A stretch of 64,000 bases of DNA from Kitasatospora phosalacinea. GTDB taxonomy: Bacteria > Actinomycetota > Actinomycetes > Streptomycetales > Streptomycetaceae. The position numbers and the translations under genes were made by a program. The DNA lies in NCBI RefSeq assembly GCF_030268885.1, contig NZ_BSSA01000001.1, positions 744,001-808,000 on the forward strand, read 5' to 3'. This document shows, piece after piece, positions 24,686-33,507 of the stretch. A model generated the notes under the pieces. It did not search any database. It saw only the letters and a list, made by a program, of their open reading frames with translations, and was not told where the DNA came from. The stretch's first letter is position 1. Every line of letters begins with the position of its first letter.

Positions 24686-25738
24686 TCAGGGCCCGGCCCA
24701 GGTGGGCCGGGCGACCAGTTCGACGACGGCGCAGGCCAGCGAGGCGCCGCCGTTGCTCATCATCAGCACGTGGTCGCCGGGCCCCACCGCGCCGGTCAGC
24801 ACCAGGTGCTCCAGGCCCACCACGTGGTCGCAGGTGGCCAGGTGACCCACCGTGCGGCCGAACTCCAGCAGGCCCCGCGAGGCGTCGATGCCCAGCGGGC
24901 CCAGCACGCTCTCCAGGTACGCCGCGCCACCGGAGAACACGTGCGTGGCCCGGGTGACCCGGTCCGCGGTGACGCCCGCCTCGGCGAGGGTGCGGGTGCC
25001 CAGCGCGAGCCGCGCGGCGTCGAGCGACCGGCGGGCCGCGGCCGACGACGCCGGATCGGTCTCCCGGTACCGCCGCAGCCGCTCGCCGATCCGCACCGGC
25101 CGCCCGAGCGACTGCTCCGGCGGGAACAGCGGCAGACCGCCGCGGTACATCTCCTCCAGCGCGGGCACCGACAGCGTCCCCACCGCCAGCAGCCGGGCGA
25201 ACCCGCCGCGCCGGGAGAGCACCACCGCGGCACCCGCGTCACCGAGCACCGACAGCCGGTCGGTGCCCGCGCCCTCGGCGTAGCGCCAGCGGTCGATCAA
25301 CGGCAGCCCGAAGTTGTCCGCGCCGGTCACCAGCGCGGCCGGCCGGGCGTCCGCGGTCAGCCAACGGGCGGCCAGCTCCATCCCGGCGAGCATCCCGTTG
25401 CACGCCTGCCGGACCTCCAGCGCCGGGGCGTCCCCGCCCACCGTGCGGCGCTGCACGTAACTCTGCGGCGGCCACGCCTCCGGCCCCTGCGCCATCGTCG
25501 AGGCGTGCAGCAGCACCGCGACGTCGTCCGGCGGGTGACCGGAACGCTCCAGCGCCGCCGTCGCCGCCAGCACCGCCATCTCCGGGGCCGACAGCTCACC
25601 GGCCACGGCGGCCCCCGTCCACCCGCTCCGCTCGGCCGTCCCGGCGTCGTACCACCCGCGGGCGACCGCCTCCTCGGCGCTCACCACCGGTGGCAGGTGC
25701 GTGCCCACACCGGCGATCCACAGCCCCGGCGTCCTCAC
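24686..25738 (-). CDS. KAS III-like acyltransferase/ketosynthase with altered active site
   Basis: This 350-residue thiolase-fold protein is related to beta-ketoacyl-ACP synthase III. The nucleophile Cys113 lies in EVRQACNGMLAG and the histidine is probably His266 (ATHVFSGG). At the place of the usual catalytic asparagine (VGN) there is His299 (TVGHLATCD). This makes chain elongation doubtful and fits the KAS III-like acyltransferases that transfer acyl groups to small molecules. The GTG at 25738 overlaps the P450 stop (GTGA). Neighbours P450, UbiA and AfsA-like suggest it primes or transfers an acyl unit in the same side pathway. Confidence 0.82.
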   Translation of the reverse strand: MRTPGLWIAGVGTHLPPVVSAEEAVARGWYDAGTAERSGWTGAAVAGELSAPEMAVLAATAALERSGHPPDDVAVLLHASTMAQGPEAWPPQSYVQRRTVGGDAPALEVRQACNGMLAGMELAARWLTADARPAALVTGADNFGLPLIDRWRYAEGAGTDRLSVLGDAGAAVVLSRRGGFARLLAVGTLSVPALEEMYRGGLPLFPPEQSLGRPVRIGERLRRYRETDPASSAAARRSLDAARLALGTRTLAEAGVTADRVTRATHVFSGGAAYLESVLGPLGIDASRGLLEFGRTVGHLATCDHVVGLEHLVLTGAVGPGDHVLMMSNGGASLACAVVELVARPTWAGP

Positions 25739-26973
25739 CCGGCACCACCGCCCGCGGCCGGGCGGGACGGGGCGTCCCAGCGCACGGGGAGGGCCAGCGG
25801 GCCGCGGATGAACGCGTCCTCCCGCCAGCGCAGCGACTCCTCGGGCCCGGCCGGGCGCAGGTCGGGGAAGCGGTCCAGCAGGACGGCGAGGCCGGTGCGC
25901 AGTTCGGTGCGGGCCAGCGGGGCGCCCAGGCACAGGTGGCGGCCGTGGCCGAACGCGAGGTGCGGGTTGTCCGTCCGCCCCGGGTCGAACACCTCCGGTC
26001 GTTCGAACACCGCGGCGTCCTGGTTGGCCGCGTCGTGCAGCGGCACCACCACCTCGCCGGCCCGCACCAGCACCTCGCCGACCCGGACGTCCGCCAGGGC
26101 CACGTGCGCCGCCCCGCCGGTGCCGATCAGCGCGCTCCAGCGCAGCGTCTCCTCCACCGCGCGCTCCAGCGCCGCCGGATCGGACCGCAGCCGCCCGGCC
26201 AGGCCCGGCCGCCGGAGGACCGTCAGCACGGTCATGGCGAGCTGGTTGGCGGTGGTCTCGAAGCCCGCCATCAGCGTGCCCGCGCCGAACACCACGACCT
26301 CCCGGCGGCTCAGCCGCCCGTCCTGCGGCGCCGTGAGCAGCCGGCTGAGCACGTCCGCCCCCGGACGGCCCGCGGCGATCCGGGCCACGTGCTGGTCGAC
26401 CAGGTCGGCGAAGTACTCCTGCACCTGCCGGTGCGCCTCGGCGACCTCCTCGGGCGTCCGGCCGCCGACCGAGGTCATGGCGGCCATCAGGGGCCGCAGC
26501 CGCTGTCCGTCCGCGGCGGGCATGCCGAGCAGTTCGGTGACCACCGACAGCGCGAACGGCGCGGTGAACCCCTCGACCAGGTCGGCCGGTTGCGGCAGCG
26601 CCGCCAGCCCGTCCGAGGCCCGCTCGGCCAGTTCGCGCACCCGCGGCGCCAGCCGCCGGGCCTGCCGGGCGGTGAAGTCCGGCAGCACGGCCCGGCGGCG
26701 CCGGGTGTGCACCGGCGGGTCGCTCACCGCCAGGGAGATCGACTCGGGGGAGCGGGCGAACATCGGCCGTCCCGGGAACGCCTCCCGGCTGAAGCGGTCG
26801 TCCGAGAGCACCGTCCGGACCTCCTCGTACCGGGTGACCAGCAGCGCCTCGACACCGCTGGGCAGCAGCACCCGCGGCAGGCCGGGTTCGGCCACCAGCT
26901 GCGCGTACCGGGCCGGCGGGCGCGCCCCCGGGCAGGCGGGGAACGGGAAGCCGGGGAGGGCCTCGGAACTCAA
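25735..26973 (-). CDS. Cytochrome P450 (bacterial class)
   Basis: This 412-residue soluble P450 has the I-helix AGFETTAN, ExxR (EETLR) and the heme motif FGHGRHLCLGAPLA with Cys348. The frame opens only at a TTG (26973-26971) that overlaps the TGA of the UbiA gene as TTGA, matching the coupling seen at every junction of this operon. I therefore accept TTG as start. The C-terminal 12 residues are Pro/Ala/Gly rich. The substrate is unknown. Position between the prenyltransferase and the KAS III-like gene implies oxidation of the operon product. Confidence 0.88.
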   Translation of the reverse strand: MSSEALPGFPFPACPGARPPARYAQLVAEPGLPRVLLPSGVEALLVTRYEEVRTVLSDDRFSREAFPGRPMFARSPESISLAVSDPPVHTRRRRAVLPDFTARQARRLAPRVRELAERASDGLAALPQPADLVEGFTAPFALSVVTELLGMPAADGQRLRPLMAAMTSVGGRTPEEVAEAHRQVQEYFADLVDQHVARIAAGRPGADVLSRLLTAPQDGRLSRREVVVFGAGTLMAGFETTANQLAMTVLTVLRRPGLAGRLRSDPAALERAVEETLRWSALIGTGGAAHVALADVRVGEVLVRAGEVVVPLHDAANQDAAVFERPEVFDPGRTDNPHLAFGHGRHLCLGAPLARTELRTGLAVLLDRFPDLRPAGPEESLRWREDAFIRGPLALPVRWDAPSRPAAGGGAG

Positions 26974-27884
26974 CGCGCGTCCTTTCCGAGCAGGGCGACG
27001 GCCAGGTAGGCCAGGAAGGTGCAGATCAGGAAGAGTGCCGCCGACCCCGCGGGCCAGCGCACCGCCGACCGCCGGAAGAACCGGTGGGCGCCGTGGGCCA
27101 CCAGGACCAGCGGGGCCAGCAGCAGCCACCCCCACGGCCCGGCGCCCGCGCCACCGGCCCACGGCCGGGTCAGCAGCAGGCCCAGGACCACCGACAGCCC
27201 GGCCCCGGCCAGCGCCGCCGCGGCGGTGCCGCCGACCCCGTACGCGGTGACGTAGCTGCGTTCGCCCGGTGCCGGGCGACGGGTCAGCTTGCGCCCGTAC
27301 TCGAGGTGCGCGAACACCGCGACGGCGGCCAGGACCGGCAGCAGGTCGTGCCGACCGGGCGCCGAACCGGCGTCGTGCAGCACGCCCGCGCCCAGGTAGC
27401 CGTTGAGCAGCAGTTGCACCGGCAGGCCGAGCAGGGCGCCGAACACCAGGTCGTCGCCCGGGGGCCACCCCCGGCGCAGGTCCAGCCCCAGCAGGAGCAG
27501 CGCGTACCCGAGCGGCGCGAGGGCCGCCGCCGTCACCGCGGCCCCGCGCGGGGCGTTCAGGGCGAGCACGGCGAGGGCGCCCGCCGCGATCAGCACGGCG
27601 AGGTCCCGCGGCAGGACCGCGCCGGACGCCAGCGGGCGGCGCGGGTTGTGCACCCGGTCGTAGTCCAGGTCGCGCAGGTCGTCCACGGCGCGCATCAGCA
27701 GCACCAGCACCACGAAGCTCGCCGCGGTCGCCGCCGTCGCCCGGCCCGGCCACCGGCCCGCCAGGTGCGGATCGGCCAGCACGAACAGCGCCGAGCCGCC
27801 CAGCGCCCAGGACAGCGCGTAGGGCAGGTAGAACAGCGGGGGGAAGCTGCCCGCCAGGTAGCGGACCAGCCGGCGGGCGGTCAC
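26970..27884 (-). CDS. UbiA-type membrane prenyltransferase
   Basis: This 304-residue integral membrane protein of the UbiA superfamily has about eight to nine helices. The first prenyl-diphosphate motif is RAVDDLRDLDYDRVHNPRRP (about residues 55-75), with the DxxxD-x4-R-x3-RP pattern. The second motif region contains LEYGRKL. UbiA enzymes attach prenyl or other hydrophobic chains to aromatic or polyol acceptors. The GTG at 27884 overlaps the stop of the phosphotransferase-like gene. It implies that the operon makes a prenylated or lipid-linked intermediate, which is unusual beside an enediyne core. Confidence 0.85.
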   Translation of the reverse strand: MTARRLVRYLAGSFPPLFYLPYALSWALGGSALFVLADPHLAGRWPGRATAATAASFVVLVLLMRAVDDLRDLDYDRVHNPRRPLASGAVLPRDLAVLIAAGALAVLALNAPRGAAVTAAALAPLGYALLLLGLDLRRGWPPGDDLVFGALLGLPVQLLLNGYLGAGVLHDAGSAPGRHDLLPVLAAVAVFAHLEYGRKLTRRPAPGERSYVTAYGVGGTAAAALAGAGLSVVLGLLLTRPWAGGAGAGPWGWLLLAPLVLVAHGAHRFFRRSAVRWPAGSAALFLICTFLAYLAVALLGKDAR

Positions 27885-30685
27885 CGGTGCGGTCCTTCCA
27901 CCAGCCGCACCGTGCCCGCGGCGCCGTCGAGTTCCACCCAGGCGCCGTCCGGGATCCGGGTCGTCGCACCGGACACCGCCACCACCGTCGGCACCCCGAG
28001 CAGGCGGCCGGTGATCGCGGTGTGCGACAGCATCGTGCCGCGCTCGACCACCAGGCCCTTCGCCGCGGTCATCAGGAACAGCCAGCCGGGATCGGTCTCC
28101 CGGGCCACCAGGACCGCGTCCCGGCAGGACTCGGGGGAGACGTCCGGGTCGAGCACCACCCGGGCGCGGGCCCGCACCAGGCCCGCGCTGGAGGCCAGGC
28201 CGCGCAGCACCCCGTCCTCCCCGTCCTTCCCGTCCTGCTCCCGGCCCGGACCGCCGGCCCCGTCGGGGGCGTCCGCGGGCACGGCCGGGGCCAGCGGCAC
28301 CCCGGCCGCGGTGACCAGGTCGGTGGCGGGGGCGGGCCGCTGTGCGCAGCGCTCCCGTTCGGCCCGGCGCAGCGCCGCCAGTTCGCGCGGCCGGGCGCCC
28401 GGCAGGGTGCCGTCGAACGCGCCGAGCACCTCCTCCACCGTGAGGTCGAACACGTCCTCGGCGCGGTCCAGGTGACCGGCACCGGCGAGCAGCGCGCCGA
28501 GCCGGAGCAGGATCCGCCGGGACAGGCCGTACAGCTCGGTGCGGCAGAACCGGGTGTCCTCGCGCACCTTGACCATGGAGCGCACCAGGGCGGCCAGCGC
28601 CCGCAGCACGGCCCGGCGCACCGGGCCCCGGCAGGAACTCCGCAGCCGTTCCTCGGCGGCCGCGCGCACCCGCCGCTCGTCGGCCCGGCTGCCCTCGACG
28701 GTGCGGCCCCGGCGGACCAGCGGCGCCACCATGTCCAGCACCATGCCCGGGTCCTGGCGGGGCGTCGGCAGCTCCAGCTTGAGGTCGCCGGCCGCCCGGT
28801 CGCCGTAACGCCGCAGGTGCTCGGCGGCGGCCCGGGCCGGACCGGGGCCGTACGCGCCGCCGACCAGCTCCTCCCACGCCTCCCGGCGGGCGGCGGCGTC
28901 CCCGGCACCGAGCACCCGGGCCCGGGCCCGCGGATCCGCGCCGACCAGTTCGGCCAGCGCCAGCCCGGAGCGCAGCGCCGCCAGCGACCGGTTCTCCGGG
29001 CCGCCCGCGAGCAGGCCGGTCATCAGCACGTGGTCGCGCTGTCCGGCCCAGCGCCGCAGCAGCGCGTCCAGCACGACGGTGACCTGCATGGTCAGGAAGC
29101 TGTTCGTCAGCGTGGTGCCCCAGCGCGCCCCGACCTGCGCCCACATCCGCCGGTGGAAGGCGACCAGCTCCTCCGGCCCCCAGTCGTCGAGCCCCGCGCC
29201 GGACGCGGCGAGCGCGTCCCACCAGCGCAGCAGGCCGCGGACCTCGGCGGGGTGCCGCAGCAGGCGGCGCACCGTGGACGGGGCGAGCGCGAGGGCGCGG
29301 CGGCGCCAGCCGGGCTCCAGCGGCCGCCGCGGGTCGGCGGCCAGGCCCATGGCGTGCTCCCACCAGCCCCGGACGAACTCGAACTCCCGTAGCTGGCCGT
29401 GGAGTTCGTACCAGTCGTCGATCCGGTAGAAGACCCGGCCGCCGTGCAGGCCGACCATCCGCTCCAGGCGGTGCGCCTGCGTGCGCAGCCGCTCCTCGGG
29501 GACGCCCATCCGCCGGTACAGGTCGGTGAAGATCGACCGGTAGAACACCCGGGCCACGCTGTAGGTCAGGGCCCCGGACACCCCCGGGTAGCTCTCGGTG
29601 ATGTTGTGGTTGCTCCACCGGACCGGCGCCGCGCCCGGTTCCGGCAGGACCATCGGCCTGGCCTGCAGCACGTGGAGCCCGCCGTCCGCGGTGAACGCCC
29701 CCTCGATGTCCTGCGGGCCGCCGAAGTGCTCCTCGATCCGCTCGGCCACCGCGGTGACCCGCGCGAGCTGCGCCCCGTCCAGCACCGGCTCGTCGGCCAG
29801 TTCGGCGGGCACCTCCAGCGGCGAGGGGCCGCCGGGGCCGCCGGGCACGGGCGGGCCGAGCATCCGCCGCTTGTGGGCGAGCCGGGAGCGGACCCCGCCC
29901 CCGGGGCGGGCGACGAAGAAGTGGTCGACGTCGGCGCGCTCCTGGACGACGCCCTCGCCGATCCCGTGCGCGGCGGCCACCACGTGCCGCCGGCCGCCGT
30001 CCCGCGGGTCGCGGGTGAACGCCACGAACGACCGGACGCCCGGGGCCATCCGCTGCACGCCGACCGCGACCCGGACGGCGGCCGGGTCGCCGCCGCGGTG
30101 CAGCCGGTAGTGCGCGGCCTGCGGTCGGTAGGCGGACGCCCAGCACCGTGCCACCCGGTCCAGCAGGTCGGCGCGCGGGACGTACAGGAAGCTGTCGCTC
30201 ATCCCGGCGAACGGATCGCCCTCGTCGTCCTCGCCCGGCAGGCCCGGCGCGGGCACCACGCAGGCGCGCACCGCGACCAGCCCGTCCGGACCGGCCAGTG
30301 CGTCGAAGGCCGCCAGCACCCGGGCGGCCAGCGGCTCGGGCACCCGCAGGTCGGCGGCGGCCGCCCAGGCCGCGTCCGTCCAGGCGCGGACGGCCGCCGG
30401 GTCACCGCCCGACGGCGCGGGAGCGAGCCCGGCGCGCAGCCCGGCGGTGGCCAGGTCGAACGCGGAGGCGGGCAGCCCGAACAGCTCCGGCACCGGGAAA
30501 CCGGCCTGCCGCATCGACTCCAGCCGGGCGAACTTGTGCCCCGTCACGGTCGCGTCGAGCAGGTCCGCGCCGTGCAGCGGACCGAGCGGCGGTTCGAGGT
30601 GCGGTTCGAGGCGCGGGTCGGGGAGGCGCGGCGGGCGCGGTTCGCGGGGCGGTTCGAGCGGCACCGCGTCGGCCGGGGCGCTCAT
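27881..30685 (-). CDS. Rifampin phosphotransferase-like/PEP-synthase-like enzyme
   Basis: This 934-residue protein has three parts. An ATP-grasp PEP/pyruvate-binding domain (about 40-390) includes a GHKFARLESM start, a MSDSFLYV stretch and PQDIEGAF. A long central helical region spans about 390-830. A C-terminal swivelling histidine domain has His888 in TMLSHTAITGRLLGVPTVV. The His domain at the very end, with no PEP barrel behind it, is the order of rifampin phosphotransferases and RedH/PigC-type ligases, not of PEP synthase. It should use ATP to phosphorylate or activate a small molecule. ATGA and GTGA overlaps tie it to both neighbours. Confidence 0.83.
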   Translation of the reverse strand: MSAPADAVPLEPPREPRPPRLPDPRLEPHLEPPLGPLHGADLLDATVTGHKFARLESMRQAGFPVPELFGLPASAFDLATAGLRAGLAPAPSGGDPAAVRAWTDAAWAAAADLRVPEPLAARVLAAFDALAGPDGLVAVRACVVPAPGLPGEDDEGDPFAGMSDSFLYVPRADLLDRVARCWASAYRPQAAHYRLHRGGDPAAVRVAVGVQRMAPGVRSFVAFTRDPRDGGRRHVVAAAHGIGEGVVQERADVDHFFVARPGGGVRSRLAHKRRMLGPPVPGGPGGPSPLEVPAELADEPVLDGAQLARVTAVAERIEEHFGGPQDIEGAFTADGGLHVLQARPMVLPEPGAAPVRWSNHNITESYPGVSGALTYSVARVFYRSIFTDLYRRMGVPEERLRTQAHRLERMVGLHGGRVFYRIDDWYELHGQLREFEFVRGWWEHAMGLAADPRRPLEPGWRRRALALAPSTVRRLLRHPAEVRGLLRWWDALAASGAGLDDWGPEELVAFHRRMWAQVGARWGTTLTNSFLTMQVTVVLDALLRRWAGQRDHVLMTGLLAGGPENRSLAALRSGLALAELVGADPRARARVLGAGDAAARREAWEELVGGAYGPGPARAAAEHLRRYGDRAAGDLKLELPTPRQDPGMVLDMVAPLVRRGRTVEGSRADERRVRAAAEERLRSSCRGPVRRAVLRALAALVRSMVKVREDTRFCRTELYGLSRRILLRLGALLAGAGHLDRAEDVFDLTVEEVLGAFDGTLPGARPRELAALRRAERERCAQRPAPATDLVTAAGVPLAPAVPADAPDGAGGPGREQDGKDGEDGVLRGLASSAGLVRARARVVLDPDVSPESCRDAVLVARETDPGWLFLMTAAKGLVVERGTMLSHTAITGRLLGVPTVVAVSGATTRIPDGAWVELDGAAGTVRLVEGPHR

Positions 30686-31332
30686 CCGCGGGCCCCGTTC
30701 CAGCCGTCGAGGTGCAGCACCTCGTCCAGCGGTCGGCGCGGTCCGGGCCGGAACCGGGTCTTGCGGGCGTACGCGACGGGCAGCAACCCGCCCTGCCGCA
30801 CGCCCGGCGGGAGGCCGAGCAGCGCGGCGACCTCCGCCTCGGCGTCCAGGTGGACGGTGGTCAGCACGGTACCGAGCCCCCGGGTGCGGGCGGCCAGCAT
30901 GAAGCTCCAGGTGGCGGGCGCCAGCGAGGCCCACACCCCGGCCTGGTTGTCGGCCGTCAGCCGACGCTCGCCCAGCTCCAGGCAGGGCAGCAGCAGGACG
31001 GGCACCCGGTGCAGCTTCTCGGCCAGCTCGCGCCCCGCGCCGACCACGGAGCGGGCGGTCGGCGCGGGCCGGTCGGGCCGTGCGGGGAAACGCCGGTGGA
31101 AGGCGGCCCGGTAGACCGCGGCGACCTCGGCGCGCCGGTCCGGGTCGGCGAGGACGATCCAGCGCCAGTCCTGCCGGTTGGAGCCGTTCGGCGCCTGGAG
31201 GGCGATCCGCAGGCAGTCCTTGACCACCTCCAGGGGCACCGGCCGGTCCAGGTCCAGGCCGCGACGCACCGCGCGGGTCGTGGTCAGCAGTTCCTCGCAG
31301 GTCAGCTGGGGGGCGTCGAGCGCCGCGCTCAC
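30682..31332 (-). CDS. Nitroreductase family FMN oxidoreductase
   Basis: This 216-residue nitroreductase-fold protein would bind FMN and use NAD(P)H. The N-terminus ELLTTTRAVRRGLDLDRPVP and the segment APNGSNRQDWRWIVL are the family phosphate and flavin contacts. GLGTVLTTV and GLPPGV lie in the C-terminal half. The GTG at 31332 overlaps the ICMT-like stop, and its own stop overlaps the next ATG. It could reduce a double bond or dehydrogenate an intermediate, as some biosynthetic members do. The substrate is unknown. Confidence 0.87.
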   Translation of the reverse strand: MSAALDAPQLTCEELLTTTRAVRRGLDLDRPVPLEVVKDCLRIALQAPNGSNRQDWRWIVLADPDRRAEVAAVYRAAFHRRFPARPDRPAPTARSVVGAGRELAEKLHRVPVLLLPCLELGERRLTADNQAGVWASLAPATWSFMLAARTRGLGTVLTTVHLDAEAEVAALLGLPPGVRQGGLLPVAYARKTRFRPGPRRPLDEVLHLDGWNGARG

Positions 31333-32003
31333 CACAGCCCCGGCACCAGACGGGAGTGGCCGGACGCGTAGTCGCGGTAGGCGGTGATGGCCAGCAGCGC
31401 CCGCTCCTCGACCCGGATCCGCCAGGCGAGCACGGCCGCCAACGCGGCCAGCGCCAGCACCGCGGGCCAGTTCAGGAAGAACAGCACCAGACCGACGTGG
31501 GCGGTCAGCATGCCCGCGTACGCCGGGTGCCGGATCACCCGGTACGGACCGGTGCGGACGATCGAGTCGTCGTCGCGGCGGATCACGTAGTGCGAGTAGA
31601 AGCGGCCCAGGGTGCGCATCGCGACCAGCCGCAGCGCGATGCCGCCGAGGTAGAGCGCGGCGGCCACCGGCAGCCACGGCAGGGCGCGGTCCCACGCGAC
31701 CGGCGCCAGGACGGACGCCGCGACCGTGGTGAACCGGGTGCAGCCGTACACCACCAGGGTGACCACCTCGTGCGGCGGCGCGTCCGGCCGTCCGAGCGTC
31801 ACGGGCATCTCGTGCAGCAGCCACAGCAGGTTCGCCACCACGAACGCGACGGCCCACCAGTGCAGGGGCTGCCCGTCGCGGCGCAGGTTCACCACCAGCC
31901 CGGCAGCGTTCACCACCAGTCCGAGACCGAACAGGGCGGGTCCGATCAGGGCGGTGGACCGCCCCGTCCGGGGACCCGGTGCGCTCAACGGGTCGTCGCT
32001 CAT
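31329..32003 (-). CDS. ICMT/PEMT-like membrane methyltransferase
   Basis: This 224-residue protein has about five membrane segments. The C-terminal signature is GPYRVIRHPAYAG (about 145-160) followed by RIRVEERALL and the final YASGHSRLVPGLW. This is the isoprenylcysteine carboxyl methyltransferase/phospholipid methyltransferase fold. It is the first gene of the seven-gene operon. Its ATG at 32003 is preceded by a cluster promoter element at 32070-32091. It probably methylates a carboxylate, amine or hydroxyl on a membrane-associated intermediate, in keeping with the UbiA enzyme three genes downstream. Confidence 0.85.
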   Translation of the reverse strand: MSDDPLSAPGPRTGRSTALIGPALFGLGLVVNAAGLVVNLRRDGQPLHWWAVAFVVANLLWLLHEMPVTLGRPDAPPHEVVTLVVYGCTRFTTVAASVLAPVAWDRALPWLPVAAALYLGGIALRLVAMRTLGRFYSHYVIRRDDDSIVRTGPYRVIRHPAYAGMLTAHVGLVLFFLNWPAVLALAALAAVLAWRIRVEERALLAITAYRDYASGHSRLVPGLW

Positions 32004-32069
32004 GGGGCGGCACCTCGGCTCTCGATCGCGGCGGCGTGGCGGGGGACCAGTCTGGTGCGGCCGGGCACG

Positions 32070-32091
32070 GCGGACTTCTCGCGTATTGCCC
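32070..32091 (-). promoter_or_regulatory. Cluster promoter-like element of the seven-gene operon
   Basis: The minus strand reads GGGCA-ATACG-CGAGAAG-TCCGC, 67 bases before the ICMT-like ATG. The downstream hexamer is poor (CAGACT, one base out of register). Confidence 0.55.
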
Positions 32092-32119
32092 GGTTCCCCG
32101 CCGGCCCCGGCCGCGTCGG

Positions 32120-33319
32120 CTAGCGCCGCATCACCAGCGGCTCCTCGCCGAGCAGGTAGGCGCCCACGGTCTCGAAGTGCGAGTAGGAGAGCGCGATGTG
32201 CTTGGTGACCGAGTTGACGTCCCGGAAGGCCCGCTCCAACCGGCTGGAGGTGTACAGCGAGGTCGTCCCGGCCAGCGTGTACGCGGTCTCCACAGCCGCC
32301 GTCGCGGCCTCGCCGACCGTCGCCGAGGCGAGCCGGACCAGCGAGCTGAGGTCGTCACCGGCCGTACCGGACTCCTCCACCTGCCGGGCCGCCTCGAACA
32401 GCAGCAGCCGGGCCGAGTACAGCGCCGCCTCGGCGCGCGCGAACCGGTCCTGGACGACGTGGTTGGTGGCCAGCTTCCGGGTGCCGCTGGCCGGGGTCTT
32501 GGCGTGGGCGGTGGTCCAGAACGCGTCCAGCGCGTCCTGCGCCACCCCGAGCGCCACCGGCGCGGTGGAGAACGGGCCGAAGTCGAAGTACCCGATGGGG
32601 TAGGCCCGGGAGTCCCGCTCCGGCGGGGCCTGGACCATCCGGCCCTTGCGGACGGCGTACGCGTCGGAGACGAACCGCTCCTCGACCCGGAAGTGGTTGC
32701 TGCCGGTGCCGCGCAGGCCGACGGTGTACCAGGTGTCCTCGACCCGGACCTCGGAGGCGGGGACGTACAGCATCACGATGTCCGGGCCGGTCGGCGTCTG
32801 CACCGGCTGCCAGTCCTCGCAGACCAGCGCCGTGCACACCAGCCAGTCGGCGTGCGCCGCGCCGGAGCCCATCGCCCACTCGCCGCGCAGCAGCCAGCCG
32901 CCGTCCACCGGCTGGGCCAGGCCGGAGGGCTTCACGCCGCCGACCGCGAAGCCCCCGCTCTCCAGGAACAGCTCCCGGGAGGTCGCCTCCGGCAGGTAGT
33001 CGGACAGCCGGCCGATGGCGCCCTGGACGCCTATCTGCCAGGACACCGAGGCGTCGAGCCGGGCCAGCGCCTCCAGGGCGTGCATCCCGGAGGTCAGCGA
33101 CACCTGCTCGCCGCCGAACGCCCGGGAGACCCACATCCGGGTGAACCCGGCGTCGCGCAGGGCCTCGTAGACCTCCCGCGGCATCCTCCGGTCGCGCTCG
33201 GCCGCGTCCCGGTGCGCCTCGACCACCGGGGCGACCCGGTCGACCCGGGCGAGCCACTCGCGCTGCTCGGGGGAGGGGGCGGCTTCCGGGAGCCGGTAAC
33301 GCTTCAGACGGTCGTTCAT
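32120..33319 (-). CDS. Acyl-CoA dehydrogenase-fold flavoenzyme, possible two-component monooxygenase
   Basis: This 399-residue protein has the acyl-CoA dehydrogenase/HpaB-like fold throughout. The helical N-domain (1-120, with MPREVYEALRDAGFTRMWV) is followed by the beta domain (GVKPSGLAQPVDGGWLLRGEWAMGSG) and a C-terminal helical bundle ending in RDVNSVTKHIALSYSH. The lack of a clear catalytic glutamate and the overall pattern resemble FMN-dependent group D monooxygenases. These need a reductase such as the one at 13994-14563. The ATG at 33319 is 97 bases from a cluster promoter element. Assignment between dehydrogenase and oxygenase is open. Confidence 0.8.
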   Translation of the reverse strand: MNDRLKRYRLPEAAPSPEQREWLARVDRVAPVVEAHRDAAERDRRMPREVYEALRDAGFTRMWVSRAFGGEQVSLTSGMHALEALARLDASVSWQIGVQGAIGRLSDYLPEATSRELFLESGGFAVGGVKPSGLAQPVDGGWLLRGEWAMGSGAAHADWLVCTALVCEDWQPVQTPTGPDIVMLYVPASEVRVEDTWYTVGLRGTGSNHFRVEERFVSDAYAVRKGRMVQAPPERDSRAYPIGYFDFGPFSTAPVALGVAQDALDAFWTTAHAKTPASGTRKLATNHVVQDRFARAEAALYSARLLLFEAARQVEESGTAGDDLSSLVRLASATVGEAATAAVETAYTLAGTTSLYTSSRLERAFRDVNSVTKHIALSYSHFETVGAYLLGEEPLVMRR

Positions 33320-33415
33320 GGGGGGTCGCTCCTTCGGTCCGGCCCGAGCCGCGCGCCGTCGTCGACGGGGGCGGGCATCCGGGAGGGGACACCAGTGTCG
33401 GACGGACCACCGGGA

Positions 33416-33437
33416 GCGGACTCCTCCCATCGTGCCC
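33416..33437 (-). promoter_or_regulatory. Cluster promoter-like element before the flavoenzyme gene
   Basis: The minus strand reads GGGCA-CGATG-GGAGGAG-TCCGC. GACACT follows at the normal distance. Confidence 0.55.
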
Positions 33438-33507
33438 TCTGGGACCGGCGGGACGGACCGGGCGGACGGGTCCGGCCGACGGAGCGGGCGGACGTCGACA
33501 GCGCCGC

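Noticed and set aside
23600..27250. A 1216-residue plus-strand frame across the AfsA, KAS III and P450 genes
   Set aside because: It is low-complexity Arg/Pro/Ala/Gly sequence lying antisense to genes with clear motifs, an effect of high GC third positions.
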